64,000 nt of DNA from Nocardia sp. NRRL S-836 (lineage in GTDB: Bacteria; Actinomycetota; Actinomycetes; Mycobacteriales; Pseudonocardiaceae), in NCBI RefSeq assembly GCF_001279525.1, contig NZ_LGDY01000091.1, forward strand, positions 248,001 to 312,000, in the 5' to 3' direction. The translations under genes and the position numbers were made by a program. This document shows positions 18,591 through 27,937 of the stretch, piece by piece. A model generated the notes under the pieces. It was not told the DNA's origin. It searched no databases and worked only from the letters and a program-made list of their open reading frames with translations. Numbering within the stretch: position 1 is the stretch's first letter; every line of letters begins with the position of its first letter.

Positions 18591-18684
18591 CTGGGTGTCC
18601 ATGCAGGACAGATCACGTCCACGGGCTGAAACAGATGCGACCGCGGTGTGGACGGGTCGCCGGGAGATGGGAGGATGCCTACCC

Positions 18685-18948
18685 GTGAAGACCTTCGACT
18701 CGCTGTTCGCCGAACTGACCGAACGAGCCCGCGCCAAGCCGGAGGGTTCCGGCACCGTGGCTGCGCTCGAGGCCGGCGTCCATGCGCAGGGCAAGAAGGT
18801 CCTGGAGGAAGCGGGCGAGGTCTGGATCGCCGCCGAGTACGAGTCCGACGAGAAGCTCGCCGAAGAGATCTCGCAGCTGCTGTACCGCCTCCAGGTGATC
18901 ATGCTGGGCCGCGGCCTGACCCTCGACGACGTCTACAAGTACCTCTGA
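18685..18948 (+). CDS. hisE: Phosphoribosyl-ATP pyrophosphatase (HisE)
   Basis: HisE hydrolyses phosphoribosyl-ATP to phosphoribosyl-AMP, step two of histidine synthesis. The 87-residue protein is a MazG-like helical domain: [28 protein letters not shown] carries the acidic metal-binding residues. The length matches stand-alone HisE. Start GTG 18685 gives the conserved beginning (V/M)[10 protein letters not shown] and has GGAGG about 10 nt upstream. hisG follows after 13 nt. Placing hisE before hisG, away from the main his cluster, is typical of actinomycetes. Confidence 0.94.
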   Translation: MKTFDSLFAELTERARAKPEGSGTVAALEAGVHAQGKKVLEEAGEVWIAAEYESDEKLAEEISQLLYRLQVIMLGRGLTLDDVYKYL

Positions 18949-18961
18949 CGGAGACCTCCTG

Positions 18962-19822
18962 ATGCTGCGCGTAGCAGTCCCGAACAAGGGCGCGCTCGCC
19001 GAACGCGCCTCCGCCATGCTGACCGAGGCCGGCTACCGGCAGCGGCACGAGCCGCGCGACCTGACCGTGCTCGACCCGAGCAACGACGTCGAGTTCTTCT
19101 TCCTGCGCCCCAAGGACATCGCGATCTACGTGGCGTCCGGTGACCTCGACCTGGGCATCACCGGCCGCGACCTCGCCGCCGACTCCGGCGCCGACGACAA
19201 CGGCTCCTCGGTCGAGGAGCTGCTGGCGCTGGGCTTCGGCGGCTCGACGTTCCGCTACGCCGGGCCCAGCGGCACCGACTGGAAGGTCGAGGACATCGAG
19301 GGCAAGCGCCTCGCCACGGCCTACCCGAAGCTCGTCGGCCGCGACCTGCGGCGCAGGGGCATCAACGCCACGGTGATCCGCCTCGACGGCGCGGTCGAGA
19401 TCTCGATCCAGCTCGGCGTGGCCGACCTGATCGCCGACGTCGTGGGCTCCGGCCGCACGCTGCGCCAGCACGACCTGGTGGCGTTCGGCGAGCCGATCTG
19501 CGAGTCGGAGGCGGTCCTGGTGCACCGCTCCGGCTCCGAGCTGACGGCGGCGAAGAAGCAGCTGCAGGCCCGCCTGCAGGGTGTCGTGTTCGCCCAGCAG
19601 TACCTGATGCTCGACTACGACTGCCCACGCACGCTGCTGGACGAGGCGATCAGCCTCACGCCGGGCCTGGAGTCGCCGACGGTCGCGCCGCTGGCCGACG
19701 ACGACTGGGTGGCGGTGCGGGCGATGGTGCGCCGCCGCGACGCGAACCGGGTGATGGACGAGCTGGCCGCGGTCGGCGCCAAGGCGATCCTGGCCTCGGA
19801 CATCCGGTTCTGCCGCCTGTGA
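18962..19822 (+). CDS. hisG: ATP phosphoribosyltransferase, long form (HisG)
   Basis: HisG condenses ATP with PRPP, the committed step of histidine synthesis. At 286 residues it is the long form. It has two periplasmic-binding-like catalytic lobes (DLGITGRDL near 62, and [17 protein letters not shown] near 155 for PRPP binding) and a C-terminal regulatory domain (about 210-286) that normally senses histidine. It is translated with hisE upstream, and its stop overlaps the next gene by 4 nt. Confidence 0.96.
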   Translation: MLRVAVPNKGALAERASAMLTEAGYRQRHEPRDLTVLDPSNDVEFFFLRPKDIAIYVASGDLDLGITGRDLAADSGADDNGSSVEELLALGFGGSTFRYAGPSGTDWKVEDIEGKRLATAYPKLVGRDLRRRGINATVIRLDGAVEISIQLGVADLIADVVGSGRTLRQHDLVAFGEPICESEAVLVHRSGSELTAAKKQLQARLQGVVFAQQYLMLDYDCPRTLLDEAISLTPGLESPTVAPLADDDWVAVRAMVRRRDANRVMDELAAVGAKAILASDIRFCRL

Positions 19823-20112
19823 TCGTGGAGCACGCTCTGCTGGACGTCCTGCCGGGGCGTGCGGCGGAGTTCGAGGAGGCCTTCGGCGAGGCGCGGGCGT
19901 TGATCTCCGCCTCGCCGGGCTTCCTCGGCCTGCGGCTGCTGCGGTGCCTGGAGAACGCCGACCGGTACCTGCTGCTGGTGCGGTGGGAGTCGGTCGAGGC
20001 GCACACCACCGGGTTCCGCCAGGGTCCGTCGTACGCACGGTGGTCCGAGCTGCTGCACCGGTTCTACTCACCGTTCCCGGTGGTCGAGCACTTCGAGGAC
20101 CTCGGCGTCTGA
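19819..20112 (+). CDS. Antibiotic biosynthesis monooxygenase (ABM) domain protein
   Basis: A 97-residue ferredoxin-like alpha/beta protein: [23 protein letters not shown], then [34 protein letters not shown] proteins include quinone-forming monooxygenases and heme-degrading enzymes, but many are uncharacterised. GTG 19819 overlaps the hisG stop (GTGA), so it is co-translated with hisG. Its last 45 nt overlap the convergent phosphoribosyltransferase gene. No function can be assigned beyond the fold. Confidence 0.8.
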   Translation: MIVEHALLDVLPGRAAEFEEAFGEARALISASPGFLGLRLLRCLENADRYLLLVRWESVEAHTTGFRQGPSYARWSELLHRFYSPFPVVEHFEDLGV

Positions 20113-20697
20113 GAGCTGCTCGAAGCGGTCGTACCAGCGGCTCACCGCGCCGAAGCCGCGCGGCACCAGCACCGTGACGACCGGGGTGCCGAACGTCGCC
20201 AGCGACTCCCGCGCCGCGACCGGCACCGCCAGCACGACCCGGTGCGGGCCGAGCTGCTCCAGCCGGTGCAACGCCGCCCTGGCGGTCACGCCGGTGGCCA
20301 GGCCGTCGTCCACCACGACCACGTCACGCCCCTCGACCGCCAGCGGCGGCCGGCCCCGGCGGTAGAGGGCGGTCCGGCGCGCGGCCTCGTCCCGTTCGCG
20401 CTCGCACGTGCCGGTCAGCTGTTCCTCGGTGAGCCCGAGCGCCCTGAGCACGGCCGGGTCGTAGATCGGCGGGCTGTCCGCGGTGACCGCGCCGACGCCG
20501 TACTCGGGGTGGTCCGGTGCGCCGATCTTGCGCGCCACCACGACGTCCAGCTCGGCGCCGAGCACCTCGGCGATCTCGGCCGCCACCGGCACACCGCCGC
20601 GCGGCAGCCCCAGGACGAGCGGATCGTGCCAGGTCTGCTCCGCGAGCCGCGCGGCCAGGGCGCGGCCCGCCTCCCGCCGGTTCGCGAACCTCTTCAC
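20068..20697 (-). CDS. Phosphoribosyltransferase family protein
   Basis: About 209 residues with a type I PRTase fold. The PRPP-binding motif DVVVVDDGLATGVTA lies at 125-139 and LGLPRGGVPVAAEIA at about 29-43. Proteins of this type (with KIGAPDHPEYGVGAV) are common in actinomycetes beside stress genes and have no settled substrate. GTG 20697 overlaps the stop of the upstream DUF4345 gene (GTGA), so the two form an operon under the TetR-type divergent promoter. The 3' end overlaps the ABM gene by 45 nt. Confidence 0.85.
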   Translation of the reverse strand: MKRFANRREAGRALAARLAEQTWHDPLVLGLPRGGVPVAAEIAEVLGAELDVVVARKIGAPDHPEYGVGAVTADSPPIYDPAVLRALGLTEEQLTGTCERERDEAARRTALYRRGRPPLAVEGRDVVVVDDGLATGVTARAALHRLEQLGPHRVVLAVPVAARESLATFGTPVVTVLVPRGFGAVSRWYDRFEQLSDAEVLEVLDHRER

Positions 20698-21089
20698 AGT
20701 CTCGTCGACGCTACGCGTTTCTCGTCGGACGCGGCCAGCCAGAAGAACACCGGTGGAAGCACCACTTCGAGTGCGATCAGCGGGAGCTGGAACCAGTGCG
20801 GCTGCCCGTGCACCGCGAGCGACAGCAACCGCCCGACCGCCGACAGGGCGAACACGCCGGCCAGCCGGCGGACGGCGGTGGCCGGGACCGGCCTCTGCCG
20901 GGCCACCCAGACCCAGGCCAGCCCGTACCCGAGGAAGATCGCGTTGTAGAAGCGCTCGCGGCTGTCGACCGTCGCCCCTGCGTCCTCCGCGCCCGGTACC
21001 GAGGCGACACCCAGCACGACGTGATATGCCCCGATCAGCACGCATGCCACGCCCATCGTCCAAGCGAGAGCCCTCAGCGCTACGGCCAT
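20694..21089 (-). CDS. DUF4345-like integral membrane protein
   Basis: About 131 residues with four membrane segments (near 8-28, 50-66, 74-92, 100-120). ATG 21089 is chosen because AGGGGGATCGGG directly precedes it; a longer reading from 21134 would start inside the operator. It resembles DUF4345 proteins, which have no known activity. It is the first gene of a two-gene operon with the phosphoribosyltransferase and is divergent from tetR. Confidence 0.75.
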   Translation of the reverse strand: MAVALRALAWTMGVACVLIGAYHVVLGVASVPGAEDAGATVDSRERFYNAIFLGYGLAWVWVARQRPVPATAVRRLAGVFALSAVGRLLSLAVHGQPHWFQLPLIALEVVLPPVFFWLAASDEKRVASTRL

Positions 21090-21102
21090 CCCGATCCCCC
21101 TG

Positions 21103-21142
21103 GTTGACAGCTGTCTACTACTCTTGGTGGACACGTGTCAAC
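21103..21142. promoter_or_regulatory. Twin TetR-type operators within face-to-face promoters
   Basis: Two 10-bp palindromes, GACAGCTGTC (21106-21115) and GACACGTGTC (21130-21139), are centred 24 bp apart. Each is preceded outward by TT, giving TTGACA on the plus strand (21104) and on the minus strand (21141). The two -35 hexamers thus face each other across the region, and a dimer on each dyad would silence both genes. Confidence 0.6.
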
Positions 21143-21155
21143 TAACCTGGCGGCT

Positions 21156-21707
21156 GTGAGGATGACCCCGGAAGCACGCCGCTCGCAGCTGATCGACACC
21201 GGCGCGGCCCTGTTCGCGGCAAAGCCCTACGACGACGTGGCGATGGAGGAGGTCGCCACCCGGGCGGGCATCTCCCGCGCCCTGCTGTACCGGCACTTCT
21301 CCAGCAAGCGCGACCTCTTCGCCGCCGTGCACCAGCGCGCCACCGAGCAGCTGCTGACCGAGGTCGAGGACCTGGGTGACGGCACGCTCGCCGAGCAGGT
21401 CGCCGTCGCCCTCGACACGCACTTCGACTACTTCCAGGCCAACCGCAACCTGGTGCTGGCCGCGAACCGCGTGCTGGCCACCGACCCGGTGGTGCGCGCG
21501 GTGATCACGGGCGGGTTCGCCGCCCTGCAACGCCGGCTGCTCGCCGCGGCCGGGGTGGACGGTCCACTCGCGTCCGCGGCGGTGCTGGCCTGGTTGGAGC
21601 TCGTGCGGGTGATGTGCGTGGAGTGGTTGGCGCATCAGCGTTTCGACCGGGTGGAGCTGCGTGACCTCTGCGTTCGCGCGTTGCTCGGGGCCCTCGACCT
21701 GGAATAG
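21156..21707 (+). CDS. TetR family transcriptional regulator
   Basis: About 183 residues. The N-terminal helix-turn-helix is MEEVATRAGISRALLYRHFSSKRDLFAAV (about 31-59), with a variable all-helical ligand domain after it. Starts at 21156 (GTG) or 21162 (ATG) both suit; a GTG at 21135 lies inside the operator and is unlikely. It is divergent from the DUF4345/phosphoribosyltransferase operon and probably represses both it and itself through the twin dyads. The ligand is unknown. Confidence 0.88.
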   Translation: MRMTPEARRSQLIDTGAALFAAKPYDDVAMEEVATRAGISRALLYRHFSSKRDLFAAVHQRATEQLLTEVEDLGDGTLAEQVAVALDTHFDYFQANRNLVLAANRVLATDPVVRAVITGGFAALQRRLLAAAGVDGPLASAAVLAWLELVRVMCVEWLAHQRFDRVELRDLCVRALLGALDLE

Positions 21708-21831
21708 GTCCACGGCACGACGGCAGCATCCGGTCGGCGCGATCCCTCTTCCGGCGTAACGGGTTGGTGTATCAGCAGGGCGCCCTGGTGCCTCCTAGCT
21801 TGCGCTACCCGACGAAAAGGCGGTGGTCGTG

Positions 21832-22482
21832 ATGCCCGGCGGCCCCAGGTACATCTCGGTCGCACTCGTGCTGGCCCTCGCCGGCTGCGGCAGCGGCGCC
21901 CTGACCGCGCCCACCGACGCCGTCGTCACGACGACCACCGGCACGGCTGCGCACGACACGACAACGGCTCACGAGAAGACGACCACCACGACGAAACGGC
22001 AGTACGGCTGGTTCCTGCCAGAAGGCCCGACTTCGCCGACGACGAACGAGGACGCGCTCTACCGGCGCCTGCTCGCCAAGGCGTGCGGCGAGGCGCAGCA
22101 GGAGCTGGACCGGACGTGGAGCGGCCTGCTGACCCCGCGCAACGCCCCGCTCTACCAGGCGGCCGTCGACCTCTGCCGTGGTGACGTGAGCGGGGCACGG
22201 GTGATGCTCGCCAAGGCGACGGCGCTGGGCCTGCAGATGCGCCAGGGCGCCGGCGGTTCCGCGGCGGTCGACTGCGCGGTGCTGAAGGCCGTGCGCAGCG
22301 TGGTCGACCAGGTCGCGCAGGAGTCCGTGCGGTGCACGCCCGGCACACCGCCGAAGTGGCCGACCGACGACCCGTTCGCGAAAGACGACCCACGCACGGA
22401 CGTCGTCGAAGGCACCACCACGACGACCACGACAACGCGTACGACCACGCGTACGACGACCACCACGGTGCCGTCGACGTGA
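21832..22482 (+). CDS. Thr-rich putative lipoprotein of unknown function
   Basis: A 216-residue protein. A lipoprotein signal ends in the lipobox LAGC (Cys about 19-20 from the start). A Thr-rich linker (to about 55) precedes a small helical domain (about 65-165; EDALYRRLLAKACGEAQQEL, LYQAAVDLCRGD) with paired cysteines. The tail is nearly pure Thr, with a few Arg, up to VPST. The start is ATG 21832 with AAAAGGCGG upstream. GTGA overlap couples it to the membrane protein downstream. I recognise no family. The Thr-rich ends look like wall-spanning or glycosylated linkers. Confidence 0.7.
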   Translation: MPGGPRYISVALVLALAGCGSGALTAPTDAVVTTTTGTAAHDTTTAHEKTTTTTKRQYGWFLPEGPTSPTTNEDALYRRLLAKACGEAQQELDRTWSGLLTPRNAPLYQAAVDLCRGDVSGARVMLAKATALGLQMRQGAGGSAAVDCAVLKAVRSVVDQVAQESVRCTPGTPPKWPTDDPFAKDDPRTDVVEGTTTTTTTTRTTTRTTTTTVPST

Positions 22483-23297
22483 GGAAGCCGAAACTGCTGC
22501 CGCGCAGGCAGAAGCGGCCCGCCCCGGCCGACCAGAACGACGCGCTGCGCCGGATCGGGGCGGTGCTCGCGAACGTCACGGTGATCACCGGACTGCTCGT
22601 CGCGTTCGGCTGGAAGCGCTGTGAGACGCAGGCCCGCGCGCTGGGCATCGAGAGCAACGTCCTGGGCATGTCCACAGCGGACTACCTGCTGCGCAGCATC
22701 AACCCGGTGTTCCGGCTGCTGGCCGTGGTCGTGGTGGTCGCTCTGGTCTGGCTGTGGCTCGAACCCGTTGTCTCCCAGCGCAAGCAGCGGTGGCTGGTGT
22801 GGTCGTGGCTGCTGTTCCCGTTGCCGGTCTTCGCCCTCGGCTACCTGTGGCCGGTGGTGAGCTTCTACGTCTTCCCGCTGACCGTCGGCGCCGGCGTCAT
22901 GCTGTCCTGCTACGTGGTCCACCTGCGCGGCCGCCGCGCGTGGGACTGGCCGAAGGTGCGGCTGTTCGCGGTGGCGGCGGGGGTGCTGAGCCTGTTCTGG
23001 AGCGCGCTGAACTACGCGCAGGTCGACGGGTTGCGGCTGGCCGAGGAGTTCGAGCCGCTGCGGGCACCCGCCGTGGCGGTGTACAGCCAGGAACGGATGC
23101 ACATCACGGCGCCGGGCGTGCGAGAGGAAGGGCTCGACGGGGACAAGTCGAGGTACCGGTACCGCTACGTCGGGTTGCGGTTGCTGGAGAACACCGGCGG
23201 CAAGTACTTCCTCGTGTCCGGCGAGTGGACGCGGGGCAACGGCGTCGTCGTGGTGCTGCGGGATGACGCCACTACCCGGCTGGAGTTCTCGCGTTGA
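22479..23297 (+). CDS. Membrane protein of unknown function paired with a Thr-rich lipoprotein
   Basis: A 272-residue protein with a basic N-terminus (KPKLLPRRQKRP), an outer segment near 27-45, then four more membrane segments between about 75 and 190. An extracytoplasmic C-terminal domain (about 190-272) has YRYRYVGLRLLENTGGKYFL. GTG 22479 overlaps the lipoprotein stop by 4 nt, so the pair is translated together. I do not recognise the family. A complex between the membrane protein and the lipoprotein at the cell surface is plausible but unproven. Confidence 0.7.
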   Translation: MRKPKLLPRRQKRPAPADQNDALRRIGAVLANVTVITGLLVAFGWKRCETQARALGIESNVLGMSTADYLLRSINPVFRLLAVVVVVALVWLWLEPVVSQRKQRWLVWSWLLFPLPVFALGYLWPVVSFYVFPLTVGAGVMLSCYVVHLRGRRAWDWPKVRLFAVAAGVLSLFWSALNYAQVDGLRLAEEFEPLRAPAVAVYSQERMHITAPGVREEGLDGDKSRYRYRYVGLRLLENTGGKYFLVSGEWTRGNGVVVVLRDDATTRLEFSR

Positions 23298-23308
23298 GGT
23301 GCCCGTCC

Positions 23309-24070
23309 TCAGCGTTCGCGCACGAAGAGGGCCTGCGCCGTCGTGCCCACCGGGCCGTCCACGTCGTGCACCGTGCTGGTCGCCACGCCCACGCCGTCCG
23401 GCCCGATCGTCGTCCGCGCGTCCAGGCCCACCCAGTCGCCGACCGGCTGCCGGTGCAGGTGCACGGTCAGGTCGGTGTTGATGGCGTACCACTTGCGGAT
23501 GTCCACACGGGACGAGACGCCGCTCGCGGAGTCGACCACGGAGAAGAGGCGCTCCAGCGGTGAGGTCTCGGAGCCCTCGACCACGTCGACGCGCGGGCGG
23601 GCCCAGACGCGGGCGTCGCCGGGGGTGAAGATGCCGCCGGACAACGAGAGCCATTCGACGGCGGAGAGGTAGCCGCCGCCCCAGTGGCCGGGGATCTCCA
23701 TCGGCACCGCGGAGGACGGTGGGGGGAGAGGCTCGCCGGAGCCGCCGGCGACCGGGGTGGTGTCGGAGGCGACGATGCGCCACGCGCGGGCCACCAGGAC
23801 CGGGCGGCCCTCGTGCGACAGCGTGGCGGAGGCCAGCTCCACCGAACGGCCCGGGCGGTCGAGTGCGGTGGACACCGTCAGATCGGCGACCGGGACCGGG
23901 CCGAGGACCTCGAACGTCACGCGGGCCAGCACGCGGTCGGTGTCCAGCAGGGAACGGACCAGCAGGGCCGAGGGCGGGCCCAGGTGCTGGCTGTCGGGGC
24001 CCCACGGGCCCACGGTGTGCGGCGTCGAGCGGTAGGTGTGCTCGTCCAGAGGCTCGTAGAAGGCGGGCAT
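23309..24070 (-). CDS. Acyl-CoA thioesterase-like double hot-dog protein
   Basis: A 253-residue protein with two hot-dog halves: GPDSQHLGPPSALLVRSLL and VTFEVLGPVPVADLTVS in the first, and WYAINTDLTVHLHRQPVGDWVGLDART in the second, as in TesB-type and mycobacterial FcoT/TesB2-like thioesterases. It probably hydrolyses an acyl-CoA; the chain is unknown. ATG 24070 shares one nucleotide with the stop of the RecB-like gene (TGATG), so they are co-translated. Confidence 0.85.
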   Translation of the reverse strand: MPAFYEPLDEHTYRSTPHTVGPWGPDSQHLGPPSALLVRSLLDTDRVLARVTFEVLGPVPVADLTVSTALDRPGRSVELASATLSHEGRPVLVARAWRIVASDTTPVAGGSGEPLPPPSSAVPMEIPGHWGGGYLSAVEWLSLSGGIFTPGDARVWARPRVDVVEGSETSPLERLFSVVDSASGVSSRVDIRKWYAINTDLTVHLHRQPVGDWVGLDARTTIGPDGVGVATSTVHDVDGPVGTTAQALFVRER

Positions 24071-24915
24071 CAGTCGCGGTCCTGGAGGGGCTCGGTGTCG
24101 TCGGGCTCCGGCCAGCCGGGGTAGGGCGGCGGGGTGCCGTCGAACGCGGGGCAGAAGGCCTTGTGGTCGCAGTAGTCGCACAGGCGGCTGGGCGACGGGC
24201 GGAAGTCGCCGGTCGGTGCGGCGCGCATGATGGCCTGCCAGATGGCTTCCAGGGTGCGTTCGAAGCGCGCGAGCTCCGACTCGTCCGGGGTGTAGGCCAG
24301 CGCCTGGCGGTCGGCGAGGTACATCAGGCGCAGCTGGCGGGGGACCACGCCGCGCAGCCGCCACAGCACGAGCGCGTAGAACTTCATCTGGAACAACGCC
24401 TTGGCCTCGCCGATCTCGCGCGGCGCGGCACCGGTCTTGTAGTCCACGACCCGGATCTCGCCCGTCGGCGCCACGTCCACCCGGTCGATGTAGCCGCGCA
24501 GCAGCACACCGGAGGGCAGCTCGGACTCGACCAGCAGCTCGCGCGACTCCGGCTCCAGCCGCCGCGGGTCCTCCAGGCCGAAGTAGCCGTCCAGCAGCTT
24601 GGTCGCGGACGCCAGCCACTCCGCCTCCTCCTCGCTGCCCGGCGTCTCGAAGAGCGTGGCGAACTCCGGGCGCTCGGCGCGGACCCGCTCCCAGGCGGGC
24701 GCGATCATCGAACGGGCGCGGTCGGGCACCCGCTCGGCGGCGGGCAGCGCGAACAGGTCCTCCAGCACCGCGTGCACGACTGTGCCGCGCACCTGCGCCT
24801 TCGTCGGCCGCTCCGGCAGGCGGTCGACGGCGCGGAAGCGGTAGAGCAGCGGGCACTGCTTGAAGTCCCCTGCCCGCGACGGCGACAACGCGGGCCTGCG
24901 CAACGTGGTGCTCAT
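24070..24915 (-). CDS. RecB-family PD-(D/E)XK exonuclease
   Basis: A 281-residue Cas4/RecB-like nuclease. FKQCPLLYRFRAVDRLPE at the start carries the first cysteine. HAVLEDLF, then the active-site core RGYIDRVDV...IRVVDYKTG (about 135-156) supplies the PD-(D/E)XK Asp and Lys, and QMKFYALVLWRL is motif QxxxY. The C-terminal CDYCDHKAFCPAF gives the remaining Cys ligands of an iron-sulfur cluster. Homologues sit next to trmI in mycobacteria too. It is presumably involved in DNA repair; the partner is unknown. The promoter is the TAGGGT element just upstream. Confidence 0.9.
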   Translation of the reverse strand: MSTTLRRPALSPSRAGDFKQCPLLYRFRAVDRLPERPTKAQVRGTVVHAVLEDLFALPAAERVPDRARSMIAPAWERVRAERPEFATLFETPGSEEEAEWLASATKLLDGYFGLEDPRRLEPESRELLVESELPSGVLLRGYIDRVDVAPTGEIRVVDYKTGAAPREIGEAKALFQMKFYALVLWRLRGVVPRQLRLMYLADRQALAYTPDESELARFERTLEAIWQAIMRAAPTGDFRPSPSRLCDYCDHKAFCPAFDGTPPPYPGWPEPDDTEPLQDRD

Positions 24916-24921
24916 ACTCCG

Positions 24922-24927
24922 ACCCTA
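24922..24927 (-). promoter_or_regulatory. Predicted -10 of the leaderless RecB-like gene
   Basis: On the minus strand TAGGGT ends exactly 6 nt before ATG 24915, with no Shine-Dalgarno sequence. Confidence 0.5.
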
Positions 24928-24999
24928 GGACAGGGGTCTGACAATTCCGGGACACCCCCTGGTCCGGCGCGGTACACCGCGAGATCACACACCTCCCTC

Positions 25000-25005
25000 T
25001 ACAGT
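25000..25005 (+). promoter_or_regulatory. Predicted -10 of the leaderless M50 protease gene
   Basis: TACAGT ends 6 nt before GTG 25012, with no ribosome site in the CT-rich leader. Confidence 0.5.
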
Positions 25006-25011
25006 GCACCC

Positions 25012-26130
25012 GTGGCCGCGCGGATCAGCGAGAAGGAGGGCGGCCTGCTGCTGTTCCGGGTGGCGGGCATCCCGGTGCTGCTCGCGCCGTCGTGGTGGAT
25101 CGGGTCGGCGATCGTCGTGGCGTTCTACGCACCGCTGGTCGACGACCTCGCGCCCGGAACGCCCCCGGCGGTCGGCCTGGTGCTCGCGGCGCTCTTCGCG
25201 GTCTTCCTCGGCCTGAGCGTGCTCGCGCACGAGCTCGGGCACTGCGTCGCGGCCCTGCGCCTGGGCCTGCCGGTGAGAAGACTGCGCCTGTACCTGCTGG
25301 GCGGGCTGTCGGAGATCATGCGCACCCCCGGCAAACCCAGCCACGAGGGCGCGGTCGCCGCAGCGGGACCCGCCGTCTCGGTCGTGCTGGCCGTGCTCTT
25401 CGGCCTCGGCGCGTTCGTCATGGAGTCCAGCAACGTCGTCTGGCTGCTGGTCGCCCAGATCGCCGCCGCCAACGTCGCGGTGGCCGTGTTCAACCTGCTG
25501 CCCGGTCTTCCGCTGGACGGCGGCCGGATCGTCAGGGCCGGTGTGTGGGCCGCGACCGGGCACCGCTCGACCGGCACGCGGGTCGCCGTGGTCGGCGGGT
25601 TCCTGGTGGCCTTCGCGCTGGTCGTGTGGGCCCTCTACGGCATCGCCGAAGGCGCGGAGGACCGGTGGCTGCGCTTCGGTGTGTGCGCGCTCACGGCGTG
25701 GGTCGTCGTCGCCGGCGCACGTGGCGAGCTCGCGAGCGAACGGCGCCGCACCTGGCCCGCCGGCGTGACGCTCGACGACCTGATCCTCCCGGTGCTCCAG
25801 CTGCCCGCCGAAAGTCCCGTGGCGGACGCGCTGAGCACCAGTGCGGGACGCGGGGTGGTGCTGGTGCGGGCCGACGGCGTCGCGGCCGGGCTGCTCGACA
25901 CCGAGGCCGCGCGCGAGCTGGCCGCGACGAGCCCGTTCGCCCCCGCCGAGCAGGCGGCGGAACCGATCCTGCCGGAGACGGTGCTGCTGGCCGACGAGCC
26001 GGGCGAGGAGATCGTGGAACGCGTCCGGGGCACCGCCGCGTGGCAGTTCCTCGTCGTCGACCTTGAGGGCCGTCCGGCCGGTGTGCTGCGCAGGGAGGAC
26101 CTGCGTGCGGCCATTGAGAAGGGCGTTTGA
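25012..26130 (+). CDS. Site-2 protease (M50 intramembrane metalloprotease) with CBS-type tail
   Basis: A 372-residue membrane protease. The zinc motif is HELGH (His73, Glu74, His77), and the third ligand is Asp169 in NLLPGLPLDGG. About six membrane segments occupy 15-245. A cytoplasmic tail (about 250-372) resembles a pair of CBS domains: VTLDDLILPVLQLPAESPVADAL and GRPAGVLRREDLRAAI. Such proteases cleave membrane-bound anti-sigma factors or signal proteins, and CBS domains often sense adenine nucleotides. It is followed after 12 nt by trmI. The substrate is unknown. Confidence 0.92.
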   Translation: MAARISEKEGGLLLFRVAGIPVLLAPSWWIGSAIVVAFYAPLVDDLAPGTPPAVGLVLAALFAVFLGLSVLAHELGHCVAALRLGLPVRRLRLYLLGGLSEIMRTPGKPSHEGAVAAAGPAVSVVLAVLFGLGAFVMESSNVVWLLVAQIAAANVAVAVFNLLPGLPLDGGRIVRAGVWAATGHRSTGTRVAVVGGFLVAFALVVWALYGIAEGAEDRWLRFGVCALTAWVVVAGARGELASERRRTWPAGVTLDDLILPVLQLPAESPVADALSTSAGRGVVLVRADGVAAGLLDTEAARELAATSPFAPAEQAAEPILPETVLLADEPGEEIVERVRGTAAWQFLVVDLEGRPAGVLRREDLRAAIEKGV

Positions 26131-26970
<840 letters not shown>

Positions 26971-26979
26971 GAGCAGCGA

Positions 26980-27013
26980 AAAGGGGGTCCCTCCGGCCGG
27001 AGGGACCCCCTTT
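26980..27013. terminator. Bidirectional terminator after trmI
   Basis: A perfect 15-bp stem (AAAGGGGGTCCCTCC and complement) with a GGCC loop ends in TTT, between convergent genes. Confidence 0.9.
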
Positions 27014-27023
27014 GCTCACGACG

Positions 27024-27875
27024 TCACCTGGTCGGCGTGGGGAGCTTCAGGTCCTTGACGAGCTGGCAGTACTTCCACTTGCCAGACTCCTTCTTGAACG
27101 TGTAGTCGATGTCGAGCGACTGGGACTTCCCGCCGAGCTCCGAGACGCTGTTGATCTTGACCTTCGCCTCGTCACCGGAGATCGTGGCGCCCTTGTAGCT
27201 GAGCTTGGGCGACGGCATGTCCTTGAACTGCTCCGCCAGCTTCCGCTGCTCGGGGGTGAGGTTCTTCTCGATCTCCGCCGCCTCGTCGAGGACCGGCTTG
27301 CAGGTCATCGACTTGGCCTTGCTCTCGTTCTTCGCGACGGCCGCGGCGATGTACTCCTCGGCGACCTTCTTGACGTCGGCCTCGTCGTTGCCGCCCGACT
27401 TGCCGTCGGAGCTGCCGGGGTCGGACGCGGTGGTGCTGGAGTCGCTCGACCCGTTGCCGGAGAGCATGACGGCGGCCGTGACGCCACCGCCGACCAGCAC
27501 GAGCACACCGACGACCACGCCGATGATCAGGCCGGTCTTGCTCTTCTTCGGCGGCGGGCCACCGAAACCGGGGCCGCCGTAACCGGGCTGCTGGCCGTAC
27601 GGGCCGGGCTGCTGGCCGTAGGGACCCTGCTGGAACCCGCCGGTGGGCGGGCCCTGCTGGCCGAACGGGTCCTGCTGCGGCTGGCCGTAGCCAGGCTGGG
27701 GCTGGCCGTAACCAGGCTGCGGGGGCTGCTGCCCGTAGCCCGGCTGCTGGGGCTGGCCGTATCCGGGCTGCGGCTGCTGGCCGTAACCCGGCTGCTGCGG
27801 CGGCTGCTGCCCGTACGGACCACCGGGCTGCGGCTGCTGCCCGTAGGGACCGGGCTGCTGCGGCGGGTAGGTCAT
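27024..27875 (-). CDS. Membrane-anchored protein with Pro/Gly/Tyr/Gln-rich N-terminus (DUF4878-like ectodomain)
   Basis: A 283-residue protein. Residues 1-105 are low-complexity repeats of [15 protein letters not shown] stop and one membrane helix follow (about 112-134, [21 protein letters not shown]). After an acidic Ser/Gly linker, the outer domain (about 165-283) resembles DUF4878/Mce-associated folds ([22 protein letters not shown] ... GKWKYCQL). The disordered part faces the cytoplasm. GGGGGAG precedes the ATG. It is a paralogue of the next gene upstream. The function is unknown. Confidence 0.8.
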   Translation of the reverse strand: MTYPPQQPGPYGQQPQPGGPYGQQPPQQPGYGQQPQPGYGQPQQPGYGQQPPQPGYGQPQPGYGQPQQDPFGQQGPPTGGFQQGPYGQQPGPYGQQPGYGGPGFGGPPPKKSKTGLIIGVVVGVLVLVGGGVTAAVMLSGNGSSDSSTTASDPGSSDGKSGGNDEADVKKVAEEYIAAAVAKNESKAKSMTCKPVLDEAAEIEKNLTPEQRKLAEQFKDMPSPKLSYKGATISGDEAKVKINSVSELGGKSQSLDIDYTFKKESGKWKYCQLVKDLKLPTPTR

Positions 27876-27937
27876 GTGGAACTCCCCCGAACTGGATGAG
27901 GTTGTGGTGCTTGCCGTGAGCTTTCAGGTGTGACGCG

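Noticed and set aside
23719..25011. Long upstream extension of the M50 protease frame
   Set aside because: It runs antisense through the thioesterase and RecB-like genes. The protease start at GTG 25012 has its own promoter element.
27560..27875. Regular repeats resembling a CRISPR or minisatellite
   Set aside because: They are in-frame codons for PGYGQ-type protein repeats, without fixed repeat-spacer structure.
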